A stretch of 64,000 nucleotides of DNA. Origin: Streptomyces sp. CBMA152. GTDB taxonomy: Bacteria > Actinomycetota > Actinomycetes > Streptomycetales > Streptomycetaceae. Made by a program: the position numbers and the translations under genes. The stretch spans positions 101,541 through 165,540 of the forward strand of contig NZ_MECJ01000038.1 in the NCBI RefSeq assembly GCF_014596475.1, read 5' to 3'. Within the stretch, counting starts at the first letter, position 1. Each line of letters starts with the position of its first letter. Below, piece by piece: positions 8,509-17,705 of this stretch. A model generated the notes under the pieces. It had not been told where the DNA came from, did no database searches, and saw only the letters and a program-made list of their open reading frames with translations.

Positions 8509-10146
8509 ATGACTGCCACCCTCGTCGCCAAGGACCTCGCCGCCGGACACGGCGACCGCACGCTCTTCGCCGGGCTCGACCTCGTCGTCGCCCCCGGCGA
8601 CGTCATCGGCCTCGTCGGCGCCAACGGAGCGGGGAAGTCCTCCCTGCTCCGGCTGCTGGCCGGGCTGGACACTCCGGAGGAGGGCGAGCTGCGGCTCTCC
8701 CCGCCGGGCGCCAGCGTCGGGCACCTCCCGCAGGAGCCGGACCGCCGCCCCGGCGAGACCGTGCGCGCCTTCCTCGCCCGCCGCACCGGTGTCGCCGCCG
8801 CCCAGACCGCCATGGACGCGGCCACCGAGGCGCTGGTCGAGGGCGCGCCCGGCGCCGACGACGCGTACGCGGACAGCCTGGAGCGCTGGCTCGACCTCGG
8901 CGGCGCCGACCTCGACGAGCGCGCCGAGGAGGTGGCCGACACCCTCGGCCTCACCGTCGGCCTCGACCAGCCGATGACCGCGCTCTCCGGCGGCCAGGCC
9001 GCCCGCGCGGGCCTCGCCTCGCTGCTGCTCTCCCGGTACGACGTGTTCCTGCTCGACGAGCCGACGAACGACCTCGACCTGGACGGTCTGGAGCGCCTGG
9101 AGACCTTCGTACGGGGGCTGCGGGCCGGCACCGTCGTCATCAGCCACGACCGCGAGTTCCTCACCCGCACCGTCACCAAGGTGCTCGAACTCGATCTCGC
9201 CCAGCAGCAGATCACCCTGTACGGCGGCGGCTACGAGGCGTACCTGGAAGAGCGCGACACCGCCCGCCGGCACGCGCGCGAGGACTACGAGGAGTACGCC
9301 GACAAGAAGGCCGCCCTCGAAGGCCGCGCCCAGATGCAGCGCAGCTGGATGGACAAGGGCGTCAAGAACGCCCGCCGCAAGGCCGGGGACAACGACAAGC
9401 TCGGCCGCAAGTTCCGCAGCGAGTCCAGCGAGAAGCAGGCCGCCAAGGCCCGCCAGACCCAGCGCATGATCGAACGGCTCGACACCGTCGACGAGCCCCG
9501 CAAGGAGTGGGAGCTGCGCATGGAGATCGCGACCGCGCCGCGCTCCGGCTCGGTCGTGGCGACCCTCAACAACGCCGAGGTCCGGCGCGGCGACTACACC
9601 TTCGGCCCGGTCTCGCTCCAGATCGACTGGGCGGACCGCGTCGCGATCACCGGCGCCAACGGCGCGGGCAAGTCCACGCTGCTCGCCGCCCTCCTCGGCC
9701 GCCTCCCGCTCGACGCGGGCCAGGCCGCGCTCGGCTCCGGCGTCGTCGTCGGCGAGGTGGACCAGGCCCGTGGCCTGTTCGTCGGCGAGGAATCGCTGCT
9801 CGAAGCGTTCTGCGCGGCCGTCCCGGACACCGAGCCGGCCGAAGTACGGACCCTGCTGGCCAAGTTCGGTCTGCGGGCCGACCATGTGCTGCGCCCGGCC
9901 ACCTCGCTCTCGCCGGGCGAGCGCACCCGTGCGGCCCTCGCGCTGCTCCAGGGCCGGGGCGTAAATCTGCTCGTCCTCGACGAGCCGACCAACCACCTCG
10001 ACCTGCCGGCGATCGAGCAGCTGGAGTCCGCCCTCGACTCGTACACCGGCACGCTGCTCCTTGTCACCCACGACCGCCGGATGCTGGACGCGGTCCGCAC
10101 CACCCGGCGCGTCGAGGTCGCGGACGGCAAGGTGACCGAGCACTGA
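8509..10146 (+). CDS. ABC-F family ATPase (ribosome-associated or antibiotic-resistance type)
   Basis: 545 aa with two nucleotide-binding domains and no transmembrane segment, the ABC-F layout. The first domain has Walker A GANGAGKS near residue 38, signature LSGGQ and Walker B LLDEPTNDLD. The second has GANGAGKS near residue 382, a signature changed to LSPGE, and LVLDEPTNHLD. The linker (about residues 250-330) is rich in charged residues and Lys/Arg (KKAALEGRAQMQRSWMDKGV), as in the P-site tRNA-interaction motif. ABC-F proteins act on the ribosome, either in translation control or in protection from antibiotics. The start ATG has no Shine-Dalgarno site but follows TAGGAT by nine bases. It stands alone downstream of the 26-base repeats. 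Confidence 0.92.
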   Translation: MTATLVAKDLAAGHGDRTLFAGLDLVVAPGDVIGLVGANGAGKSSLLRLLAGLDTPEEGELRLSPPGASVGHLPQEPDRRPGETVRAFLARRTGVAAAQTAMDAATEALVEGAPGADDAYADSLERWLDLGGADLDERAEEVADTLGLTVGLDQPMTALSGGQAARAGLASLLLSRYDVFLLDEPTNDLDLDGLERLETFVRGLRAGTVVISHDREFLTRTVTKVLELDLAQQQITLYGGGYEAYLEERDTARRHAREDYEEYADKKAALEGRAQMQRSWMDKGVKNARRKAGDNDKLGRKFRSESSEKQAAKARQTQRMIERLDTVDEPRKEWELRMEIATAPRSGSVVATLNNAEVRRGDYTFGPVSLQIDWADRVAITGANGAGKSTLLAALLGRLPLDAGQAALGSGVVVGEVDQARGLFVGEESLLEAFCAAVPDTEPAEVRTLLAKFGLRADHVLRPATSLSPGERTRAALALLQGRGVNLLVLDEPTNHLDLPAIEQLESALDSYTGTLLLVTHDRRMLDAVRTTRRVEVADGKVTEH

Positions 10147-10216
10147 CACGGTCCCGGTCGGCCGCCGGGAGGCGCGGCGCCGCCGACCAGCGGTGATCCG
10201 CGCGTACCGTGCTGGC

Positions 10217-11350
10217 GTGGACCGTGAGCGCGACCGGCTTCAGGCCGTCCTGGAGGCACTGCCCCGGGCGGCGATCGTGCAGGGCGGCGACGAGCACGTG
10301 GTCGCCGTCAACCGTCGCTTCGTCGAGATGTTCGCGCTGGCCGGGCGGGTCGCCTACGCCCCCGGCGCCCCGCTGGAGCCCGTGGTGGAGGCGGTCCTCG
10401 ACCACTTCGCCGAGCGCCCGGCCTGGATCGTGGAGGGCACCGCCGCCATCGCCGCGCGCCGCGTCCACCGCGCCGCCGAGATCGCGCTCACCGACGGCCG
10501 GGTCATCCGGCGCGACGTGGAGCCGCTGTACGACGCGGGCGGCGAGCCCTTCGGGTCGCTGTGGACCGCCGAGGACATCACCGAGGACAAGCGCCGCGAA
10601 CACGCGCTGCACCGCGACAACGCGGCGCTCGCGGAGCTGGCCCGTCAGCGCAACGAGTTCCTGGCCTCCGCCTCGCACGAACTGCGCACCCCGCTGACCT
10701 CCATCATCAGCTTCTGTGACCTGCTCGCCGACCCCGCCTCCGGCTCGCTCGGCGCCGACCAGCTGAACTTCCTCGCCGCGATCCGCCGCAACGCCGCCCG
10801 CATGGCGGGAGTGATCACCACGCTGATGGACACCACGATGATGCGCGAGCCTCAACTGCGGCTGGAATTCGGCGAGGTGGACATCGCGCGGATGCTGGAG
10901 CACGCGGTGGCCGACCGGATGTCCACACTGACCGGGGCCGGACTGTTCACCGTGCTCAGCTGTACGCCGGGACCGCCGCTGTACGGGGACGAGCACCGCC
11001 TGGAGCACGTGCTCGCCAACCTCCTGGAGAACGCCGCCAAGTTCACCCCGCCCGGCGGGCGCGTCGCCATCGAGGCCGAGCCGGAGGGCGACACGTGGCG
11101 CATCACGGTCGCGGACACCGGGATCGGGGTGCCCGAGCAGTACCGCGAGGAGATCTTCTCCGGGTTCGTCCGCGCCCCCAACGCCGAGTCGGGCGGCTTC
11201 CCCGGCACCGGCCTCGGCCTCACCTTCAGCCGCGACATCGTGCGCCGCCACGGCGGCGAGCTCTCGGTCGCCGAGGCGCCGGGCGGGGGAGCGCTGTTCA
11301 CGGTCCACCTGCCGATCACGGGACCCGCGCGTGAGGAGGAGGCGCCATGA
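10217..11350 (+). CDS. PAS-domain sensor histidine kinase
   Basis: 377 aa from GTG at 10217; a GTG at 10193 would add eight residues. 10217 is preferred because TACCGT lies six bases upstream, as in other leaderless genes here. The N-terminal PAS-like domain (residues 1-130: LEALPRAAIVQGGDEHVVAVNRRF ... GSLWTAEDITEDK) senses an unknown cue, and no transmembrane segment is seen. The phosphoacceptor is in SASHELRTPLTSI (His near 153). The ATPase shows an N box (NLLENAAKF), DTGIGV and GTGLGL. It overlaps the response regulator at 11347 by ATGA, so the two are translationally coupled and form a two-component pair. Confidence 0.9.
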   Translation: MDRERDRLQAVLEALPRAAIVQGGDEHVVAVNRRFVEMFALAGRVAYAPGAPLEPVVEAVLDHFAERPAWIVEGTAAIAARRVHRAAEIALTDGRVIRRDVEPLYDAGGEPFGSLWTAEDITEDKRREHALHRDNAALAELARQRNEFLASASHELRTPLTSIISFCDLLADPASGSLGADQLNFLAAIRRNAARMAGVITTLMDTTMMREPQLRLEFGEVDIARMLEHAVADRMSTLTGAGLFTVLSCTPGPPLYGDEHRLEHVLANLLENAAKFTPPGGRVAIEAEPEGDTWRITVADTGIGVPEQYREEIFSGFVRAPNAESGGFPGTGLGLTFSRDIVRRHGGELSVAEAPGGGALFTVHLPITGPAREEEAP

Positions 11351-12045
11351 CCCGGATCCTGATCGTCGAGGACGACCCCGATGTGGCCACCGCACTGCGT
11401 GTGCTGCTCACCCGGGCCGGATACGAGGTGGTGGCCGCCGCCGACGGCCGCGAGGGGCTGCGGCGCCTCTTCGCCGACGCGCCCGACCTGATGCTGCTCG
11501 ACATCGGCCTGCCCGGGCTGGACGGCTGGCAGGTCCTGGAGCGCACCCGGGACATGACCGACCTGCCCGTACTGCTGCTCACCGCGCGCGGAGCCGAGAG
11601 CGACCGGGTGCGGGGGCTGCGGGCCGGGGCCGACGACTATCTGCCCAAACCGTTCGGCAACGACGAGCTGGTCGCCCGGATCGAGGCACTGCTGCGGCGC
11701 GCCTCCACCTCGCGCTGGGCGGGCACGGCCCAGGACGAGTCACTGCGCCTGGTGCCCGAGCGGCGCTCGGCGGTCTGGCTCGGCGAGGAGGTACGGCTCA
11801 GCGACATCGAGTACCGCCTGCTCCAGGTCCTCGTCCGCAACCGCGGCCGGGTCGTCACCACCGACCAGCTCCTCGACCAGGTCTGGGACGACCCGCAGGG
11901 CGTCGGCCGCGACCGCGTGAAGTTCGCGGTGCTGCGGGTGCGCCGCAAACTCCAGCAGGCGGCGGGCAGCCTGGAGACGGACCCGATCGAGGCGGTGCGG
12001 GGGATGGGGTATCGGTATCGGGGGGAGGGGGAGGGCGGCGGCTGA
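11347..12045 (+). CDS. OmpR/PhoB-type response regulator
   Basis: 232 aa. The receiver domain (residues 1-115) has the acidic pocket EDDPD, phosphoacceptor Asp52 in LLDIGLPG and the conserved Lys in YLPKPFG. The C-terminal winged-helix domain of the Trans_reg_C type (about 130-225) ends in VRGMGYRYRGEGEGGG, the canonical 'rGvGYrf' wing. Its ATG overlaps the histidine kinase stop, so it is the cognate regulator. A Gly/Glu-rich tail follows the wing. No target promoter can be named from the sequence. Confidence 0.93.
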   Translation: MTRILIVEDDPDVATALRVLLTRAGYEVVAAADGREGLRRLFADAPDLMLLDIGLPGLDGWQVLERTRDMTDLPVLLLTARGAESDRVRGLRAGADDYLPKPFGNDELVARIEALLRRASTSRWAGTAQDESLRLVPERRSAVWLGEEVRLSDIEYRLLQVLVRNRGRVVTTDQLLDQVWDDPQGVGRDRVKFAVLRVRRKLQQAAGSLETDPIEAVRGMGYRYRGEGEGGG

Positions 12046-12102
12046 GCCGGTGGGTTCGTGAGCCCTTGAGCTCGTACGGGTCGTACGGCATGCCCGGGTG
12101 CG

Positions 12103-12130
12103 GGCCAAGGTCCCGGGCCAAGGTCCCGGG
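12103..12130. repeat. Two 13-base tandem units (CCAAGGTCCCGGG)
   Basis: CCAAGG begins at 12105 and again at 12118, giving a perfect 13-base duplication in the spacer between the response regulator and wecB. No function is apparent; it lies about 140 bases upstream of the wecB start. Confidence 0.5.
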
Positions 12131-12265
12131 GCGGCGGGGCCGAAAGTCCCGAATCCGTTCCCCGGCGGGAACCGCAACCGTCGGGCAACCGAGTACCAGC
12201 CGGGTGGGCAACGGTCGGCGGCGAGCTTGGTGGACGTCCCCGCCGGTCCGTCCCTGGAGCTCTCC

Positions 12266-13399
12266 GTGTCCGCCCTGCCGCCCCGCAGCATCGCCGTCGT
12301 CCTCGGTACCCGCCCCGAGCTGGTCAAGCTGACCGAGCTGATCCGCCTCCTCGGGCCCGCCGCGCATGTCGTGCACACCGGTCAGCACTACGACGAGGAA
12401 CTGTCCGGCCGCTTCCTGACCGACCTCGGCATCCCCGACCCGACGTACCTCACCGGCATCGGCGGACAGCCGCGCGCGGTGCAGATCTCCGCGGGCCTCG
12501 CCCAGCTCGACGCGCTGTTCCTGGCCGAGCCGCCGCTCGCCGTGGTCGTCCAGGGCGACACCAACGCCGCCCTCGCCGGGGCGCTCGCCGCCAACGCCCG
12601 CTCGATCCCGCTCGTGCACGTCGAGGCCGGGCTGCGCAGCCACGACCGGAACATGCCCGAGGAGCACAACCGGGTCCTGATCGACCGGCTCGCCGACGTG
12701 CTGTGCGCGGCGACGCCGGAGAACCGGGAGAACCTGCTGGCCGAGGGCGTCCGCGCCGACCTCGTCGACATCACCGGCAACACGGTGGTCGAGGCCGTCC
12801 ACAGCCAACTCCCCTCCAGCGACGAGCGGTTCGCACACCTGGAGCGTCTCGGCCTCACCCCTGACGGCTTCGTCCTGGCCACCGTCCACCGCCCCGAGAA
12901 CACCGACGACCCGGCGGCCCTGCGCGCGATCCTCACCGAGCTGGCCGCGCTCGCCGCCGAGGTGCCGGTGGTGCTCCCGCTCCACCCGCGCACCCGGGCC
13001 CGTATCGAGGCGGCGGGCCTCGTCGAGCTCCTCGCCCCGCTGCGGGTGACCCGGCCGCTCGGCTACCGCGACTTCCTGGCCCTCGCCCGGCACGCGGCCC
13101 TGCTCGTCTCCGACTCCGGGGGCGTCCAGGAGGAGGTCACCGTACTCGGCCGCCCGCTGGTGGTGGTCCGCAACTCCACCGAACGCCCGGAGGCCATGGC
13201 CGACTTCGCGACCCTGGTCGCGCCCGGTCCTGAGCTGGGGCGTGCGGCGCGTGCGGCGCTGGCGCTGGGTGCGGGTGGGCGTGCCCGGCTTGCCGCGTTG
13301 CCGAGCCCGTTCGGAGACGGGCTCGCGTCGCGGCGGATCGTGGCGCTGCTGGGCCGTCTTGTGTCGTCGCGCGAGACGACGTACGCGGCCGCGGCCTGA
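12266..13399 (+). CDS. wecB: UDP-N-acetylglucosamine 2-epimerase (non-hydrolysing)
   Basis: 377 aa from GTG at 12266, which has GGAG six bases upstream; the frame extends to 12098 but that part is low-complexity and unlike the family. The fold shows the WecB hallmarks: VVLGTRPELVKL at the N-terminus, VHTGQHYD, VVQGDTNAAL, VEAGLRSHDRNMPEEHNR, VHRPENTDDP and SDSGGVQEE. It interconverts UDP-GlcNAc and UDP-ManNAc, the precursor for ManNAc-containing wall polymers or glycans. The product of the downstream GT2 gene could use this sugar, but the linkage is inference. The upstream leader contains GGAACC and CGAGTA spaced 16 bases apart, resembling an ECF sigma promoter, only weakly supported. Confidence 0.92.
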   Translation: MSALPPRSIAVVLGTRPELVKLTELIRLLGPAAHVVHTGQHYDEELSGRFLTDLGIPDPTYLTGIGGQPRAVQISAGLAQLDALFLAEPPLAVVVQGDTNAALAGALAANARSIPLVHVEAGLRSHDRNMPEEHNRVLIDRLADVLCAATPENRENLLAEGVRADLVDITGNTVVEAVHSQLPSSDERFAHLERLGLTPDGFVLATVHRPENTDDPAALRAILTELAALAAEVPVVLPLHPRTRARIEAAGLVELLAPLRVTRPLGYRDFLALARHAALLVSDSGGVQEEVTVLGRPLVVVRNSTERPEAMADFATLVAPGPELGRAARAALALGAGGRARLAALPSPFGDGLASRRIVALLGRLVSSRETTYAAAA

Positions 13400-13418
13400 C
13401 GGTCGCCTGGTTCTTCTG

Positions 13419-13494
13419 CTGCGGGCCGGTTGTGGCTGGTCGCGCCCCGCGGCGGAGCCGCAGATGTCACAGCCCCGCGCCCCTTAAGGGGCGC
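13419..13494. repeat. Streptomyces dispersed intergenic repeat, copy A (variant)
   Basis: CTGCGGGCCGGTTGTGGCTGG and GTCGCGC match the left half of copies B-D. The middle differs (GCGGCGGAGCCGC) and the end is GCCCCGCGCCCCTTAAGGGG. It lies just after wecB in the sense orientation. Self-complementary parts (GCGGC..GCCGC; CCCCTTAAGGGG) could form a terminator-like hairpin for wecB. Confidence 0.7.
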
Positions 13495-13551
13495 ACGCGC
13501 GCCCCACTCGTACGGGCCCCCTGCCACCGCATCTCCACTGAAAGACTTCCC

Positions 13552-14880
13552 GTGTTCTCCAGCCTGCTCATATTCCTCTTCCCCTTCGCCCTCTTGACCT
13601 GTTTTCTCCTCTACTGGGCCGGGGCTCGGCGCTCGTATGTGCGTCGGCCGCCGACGGAAGCCGGTGACCCGGCCGCCCTGGACTGGCACTTCTTCGTGCC
13701 GTGCCGGGACGAGGAAGCTGTTGTCGGGACTACGGTCGCGCAGCTGCGAGGGGACTTTCCTGCCGCGCATGTCTGGGTGATCGACGACGACAGTGACGAC
13801 CGGACCGGTCTGATCGTCGCCGCGCTCGCGGAGGACGACCGGCGGGTTCATCTCGTACGCCGGGTGCGTCCGGAGGCCCGTACGGGCAAGGGGGACGCGC
13901 TCAACGCGGCGTACGACCAGCTCGGTGAGTTCCTGCCGGAGGGGGTCGACCGGGGCAGGGTCGTCGTGTGCGTCGTGGACGCCGACGGGCGGCTCGACCC
14001 GCGTGCCCTCGAACTCGTCTCGGGACCGGAGGCGTTCGGGGACCCGGAGATCGGCGGGGTGCAGGTCGGGGTGCGGATGCGCAACGTCGACGACCCTCGG
14101 CCGCTGCCGGAGCGGGGACGCGTCCGGAACGCGTTCGCCCGGCTGCTCGTGCGCGTCCAGGACATGGAGTTCGCGGTCTCCAACGCGGGCATGCAGCTGC
14201 TGCGTCGCCGTACGGGTTCCGTGGGGCTCGGCGGGAACGGCCAGTTCACCCGGCTCTCCGCGCTCGACCGGATCGCGGACGCCGAGCGGCGCCCGTGGCA
14301 GCGCGGTGCGCTCCTGGAGGACTACGAACTCGGCCTGCACATGATCCTCGCGGGCTTCCGGATCACGCACATCGCCGACACCTGGGTCTCCCAGGAGGGC
14401 CTGCCGCACGCACGCCGGCTGCTGACGCAGCGGACGCGCTGGGCGCAGGGCAACTTCCAGTGCGTGCGCTACGCCCCGCGCATCATCTCGTCGCGCCACT
14501 ACAGCGGGCGCGGTGTGCTGGAGACGCTGTACACGTTCTGCCAGCCGGTCGCGCATCTGCTCACGCTCGCGCTGAGCGTGGCGATGCTGGTGCTCGGCGG
14601 TCTCGGTTCGCTGGTGCTGTGGCCGCTCACGCTGATCCTGGCGGCGCTGGCGATCGGCCCGTTCGTGCTGTGGGGCCCGGTCTACCGCCGCGACCACGCC
14701 CCGGACGCGTCCCGCCTGACCGCGCTGTTGTGGGGCGTTGCCCTGTGGCTGTACGCGTACCACCTGTTCATCGTCTCGGCCCGCGCCTTCGTCCGCATGG
14801 CCCGGGGCCGCAACGGCTGGGCCAAGACCCGCCGCAACGCGGAGCGGGCGACGTCGGGACCGGTGGCCCTGGAGGCGTAG
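13552..14880 (+). CDS. Membrane glycosyltransferase family 2
   Basis: 442 aa from GTG at 13552; the open frame to 13432 runs through the intergenic repeat and is rejected. One N-terminal transmembrane helix (residues 2-22) is followed by a GT-A catalytic domain with IDDDSDD, VVDADG, LLEDYELG and QRTRWAQG, the D, DxD, ED and QxxRW motifs of processive GT2 enzymes such as cellulose, chitin and hyaluronan synthases. Three to four C-terminal helices lie at about residues 330-420. It probably synthesises and may translocate a polysaccharide, with wecB as a possible sugar-supply partner. Donor sugar is not determinable. Confidence 0.87.
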   Translation: MFSSLLIFLFPFALLTCFLLYWAGARRSYVRRPPTEAGDPAALDWHFFVPCRDEEAVVGTTVAQLRGDFPAAHVWVIDDDSDDRTGLIVAALAEDDRRVHLVRRVRPEARTGKGDALNAAYDQLGEFLPEGVDRGRVVVCVVDADGRLDPRALELVSGPEAFGDPEIGGVQVGVRMRNVDDPRPLPERGRVRNAFARLLVRVQDMEFAVSNAGMQLLRRRTGSVGLGGNGQFTRLSALDRIADAERRPWQRGALLEDYELGLHMILAGFRITHIADTWVSQEGLPHARRLLTQRTRWAQGNFQCVRYAPRIISSRHYSGRGVLETLYTFCQPVAHLLTLALSVAMLVLGGLGSLVLWPLTLILAALAIGPFVLWGPVYRRDHAPDASRLTALLWGVALWLYAYHLFIVSARAFVRMARGRNGWAKTRRNAERATSGPVALEA

Positions 14881-15252
14881 CCGCCGGGCGCCGCGTACGG
14901 CTGGCGCCGAGTCGCCGTCCGCTACGACTGGCGCCGGGCCGCCGCCCACTCCGGCTTGTGCCGGGCCATCGCCCACCCCGGTTGCTGCCGCCCCCCGCCT
15001 CGGCGGACTGTCGTCCGTTCCGCCCGCCGCTGGGCTGCGACCCGAAGGGGCGCAGTTTCAGGGGCGCGGGGAACTGCGCGACCAGCCCCGCACGGTCCGC
15101 AGCCGAGCGCTTGCCCGCGAACGGGGCGCGGATAGGAGGAACGGTGGCCCGGGACGGGGTGCCGCTGTGCCCGCCCGTGCCGCCCCTAGCGGCACGCACG
15201 CCCACAGCGGCGGCAACAGAGGGCGGCGGCAGCCACAGCGGCGGCGTGCCGC
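14881..15252. other. Non-coding gap between two convergent genes
   Basis: About 370 bases between the 3' ends of the GT2 gene and tex. It holds degenerate GC-rich direct repeats (ACGGCTGGCGCCG / ACGACTGGCGCCG near 14895-14940), copy B of the dispersed repeat (15040-15107) and a run of GGCGGC/GCCGC near tex. No convincing ORF is visible. Confidence 0.6.
15040..15107 (-). repeat. Streptomyces dispersed intergenic repeat, copy B
   Basis: Read on the minus strand this contains GGCTGCGGACCGTGCGG, GGCTGGTCGCGCAGTTCCCC and GCGCCCCTGAAACTGCGCCCC, nearly identical to copies C and D. It lies between the convergent 3' ends of the GT2 gene and tex and could act as a bidirectional terminator. Confidence 0.8.
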
Positions 15253-17607
15253 TTAGCGGCGACCCTTCGGGTCCAGCAACCCCGCCTTGCGGAGGGCGTC
15301 TGCCATTGCGCCGTTCGCGGGCGGGGGCGTCTGGCGACTGCGGTCGCCGCCACCGCCACCCCGCCGCTGCTGGCGCTGCTGCGGAGGTCGCCCACCACGC
15401 TGCTCCCGCTTCTGCTCGCCGCCCGAGGCGTTCGCGTCGTCGTCCAGCCGCAGCGTCAGCGAGATCCGCTTCCGTGGGACATCGACGTCCATGACCTTCA
15501 CCTTGACGATGTCGCCCGGCTTCACGACCTCGCGAGGGTCCTTCACGAACTTGTTCGAGAGGGCCGAGACATGCGCGAGGCCGTCCTGGTGCACGCCGAT
15601 GTCGATGAACGCGCCGAACGCCGCCACGTTCGTCACCACGCCCTCCAGGACCATCCCGGGCTCCAGGTCGCCGATCTTCTCGACGCCCTCCTTGAAGGAG
15701 GCGGTCTTGAAGGCGGGGCGGGGGTCGCGGCCCGGCTTCTCCAGCTCGCGCAGGATGTCGGTGACCGTCGGCAGACCGAAGGTCTCGTCGACGAACGAGT
15801 CCGGCCGCAGCGACCGCAGCACCGCCGTGTTGCCGATCAGCGCCGCGACCTCGCTGCCCGAGGTCTTCACCATCCGCCGCACCACCGGGTACGCCTCGGG
15901 GTGCACGCTGGAGGCGTCCAGCGGGTCGTCGCCGCCCCGGATGCGCAGGAAGCCCGCGCACTGCTCGTACGCCTTGGGGCCCAGGCGCGCCACGTCCTTG
16001 AGCGCCCTGCGGGAGCGGAACGGGCCGTTGGCGTCGCGGTGCGCCACGATGTTCTCGGCGAGCCCGGCGCCGATGCCGGAGACCCGCGAGAGCAGCGGCG
16101 CGGACGCGGTGTTGACGTCCACCCCGACGCCGTTCACACAGTCCTCCACGACCGCGTCGAGCGAGCGGGAGAGCTTCACCTCGGACAGGTCGTGCTGGTA
16201 CTGGCCGACGCCGATCGACTTGGGGTCGATCTTCACCAGTTCGGCGAGCGGGTCCTGGAGGCGGCGCGCGATGGAGACCGCGCCGCGCAGCGACACGTCC
16301 ATGTCCGGCAGCTCCTGGGAGGCGAACGCCGAGGCCGAGTACACCGAAGCGCCCGCCTCGGAGACCATCACCTTGGTGAGCTTCAACTCCGGGTGCTTGG
16401 TGATCAGTTCACCCGCGAGCTTGTCCGTCTCGCGGGACGCCGTGCCGTTGCCGATGGCGACGAGCTCGACCGCGTGCTCCTTGGCGAGCCGCGCCAGCTT
16501 GGCGATCGCCTCGTCCCACCGGTTCGCCGGGACGTGCGGATGGATCACGTCCGTCGCCACGACCTTGCCGGTCGCGTCGACGACGGCCACCTTCACGCCC
16601 GTACGGAACCCGGGGTCCAGGCCCAGCGTCGCGCGCGTACCGGCCGGGGCGGCCAGCAGCAGGTCGCGCAGGTTGGACGCGAAGACCCGTACCGCCTCGT
16701 CCTCGGCGGCCGTCCGCAGCCGCAGCCGCAGGTCGATGCCGAGGTGGACCAGGATCCGGGTGCGCCAGGCCCAACGGACCGTGTCCGCCAGCCACTTGTC
16801 GCCCGGGCGGCCCCGGTCGGCGATGCCGAAGCGGCGCGCCACCATGTTCTCGTACGCGGAGGGCCCGGGCGTGTCGGACGGCTCCTCGGGCTCCAGGACG
16901 AGGTCCAGGACCTCCTCCTTCTCGCCGCGCAGCATGGCGAGGACACGATGCGAGGGCAGTGCGGTGAAGGGCTCGGCGAAGTCGAAGTAGTCGGCGAACT
17001 TGGCGCCCGCCTCCTCCTTGCCGGCGCGCACCTTCGCCGCGAGCCGGCCCTTGGTCCACATCCGCTCGCGCACCTCGCCGATCAGGTCGGCGTCCTCGGA
17101 GAAGCGCTCGGTGAGGATGGCGCGGGCGCCCTCCAGGGCGGCCGCCGGGTCGGCGACGCCCTTGTCGGCGTCGACGAACGCGGCCGCCGCCGCGAGCGGT
17201 TCGACCGACGGGTCGCCGAGCAGCCCCTCGGCCAGCGGCTCAAGGCCCGCCTCGCGCGCGATCTGCGCCTTGGTGCGCCGCTTGGGCTTGAAGGGCAGAT
17301 AGATGTCCTCCAGGCGGGCCTTGGTGTCGGCGGCCAGGATCTGCCGCTCCAACTCCTCGGTGAGCTTGCCCTGCTCCCGTACGGAATCGAGGACGGACGC
17401 CCGGCGCTCCTCCAGCTCGCGCAGATACCGCAGCCGCTCCTCCAGGGTGCGCAGCTGGGCGTCGTCGAGCATCTCGGTCGCTTCCTTGCGGTAGCGCGCG
17501 ATGAACGGCACGGTCGACCCGCCGTCGAGCAGCTCGACGGCGGCCTTCACCTGCCGCTCCCGTACGCCGAGTTCCTCGGCGATCCTGCCTTCGATGGACG
17601 TCGTCAC
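15253..17607 (-). CDS. tex: Tex-type RNA-binding transcription accessory protein
   Basis: 784 aa, normal length plus an Arg/Gln/Gly-rich tail. Domains in order: N-terminal helical Tex domain (MTTSIEGRIAEELGVRERQVKAAVELL... VPFIARYRKEATEMLDD), YqgF/RNase-H-like domain (about 330-460, LGLDPGFRTGVKVAVVD), helix-hairpin-helix region (NTASAPLLSRVSGIGAGLAENIVAHRD) and an S1 RNA-binding domain (about 645-720, GMVLEGVVTNVAAFGAFIDIGVHQDGLAHVS). Tex is a conserved nucleic-acid-binding factor acting on transcription. The C-terminal extension (GGRPPQQRQQRRGGGGGDRS) is a disordered RNA-binding-like tail frequent in actinobacteria. A monocistronic minus-strand unit is likely. Confidence 0.95.
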   Translation of the reverse strand: MTTSIEGRIAEELGVRERQVKAAVELLDGGSTVPFIARYRKEATEMLDDAQLRTLEERLRYLRELEERRASVLDSVREQGKLTEELERQILAADTKARLEDIYLPFKPKRRTKAQIAREAGLEPLAEGLLGDPSVEPLAAAAAFVDADKGVADPAAALEGARAILTERFSEDADLIGEVRERMWTKGRLAAKVRAGKEEAGAKFADYFDFAEPFTALPSHRVLAMLRGEKEEVLDLVLEPEEPSDTPGPSAYENMVARRFGIADRGRPGDKWLADTVRWAWRTRILVHLGIDLRLRLRTAAEDEAVRVFASNLRDLLLAAPAGTRATLGLDPGFRTGVKVAVVDATGKVVATDVIHPHVPANRWDEAIAKLARLAKEHAVELVAIGNGTASRETDKLAGELITKHPELKLTKVMVSEAGASVYSASAFASQELPDMDVSLRGAVSIARRLQDPLAELVKIDPKSIGVGQYQHDLSEVKLSRSLDAVVEDCVNGVGVDVNTASAPLLSRVSGIGAGLAENIVAHRDANGPFRSRRALKDVARLGPKAYEQCAGFLRIRGGDDPLDASSVHPEAYPVVRRMVKTSGSEVAALIGNTAVLRSLRPDSFVDETFGLPTVTDILRELEKPGRDPRPAFKTASFKEGVEKIGDLEPGMVLEGVVTNVAAFGAFIDIGVHQDGLAHVSALSNKFVKDPREVVKPGDIVKVKVMDVDVPRKRISLTLRLDDDANASGGEQKREQRGGRPPQQRQQRRGGGGGDRSRQTPPPANGAMADALRKAGLLDPKGRR

Positions 17608-17705
17608 GATCCCGTACCGCCTTCTCGATGAGCTTGAGGCGCCATTGTGGCAGGCGGCACCGACAATCGCCGATCAGCCCTTGCCGGGTCGGTCCCCGGA
17701 CAGGG

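Noticed and set aside
12098..12265. N-terminal extension of WecB
   Set aside because: Low-complexity, and the GTG at 12266 has a good ribosome-binding site and normal family length.
13432..13551. N-terminal extension of the GT2 protein
   Set aside because: It translates the dispersed intergenic repeat.
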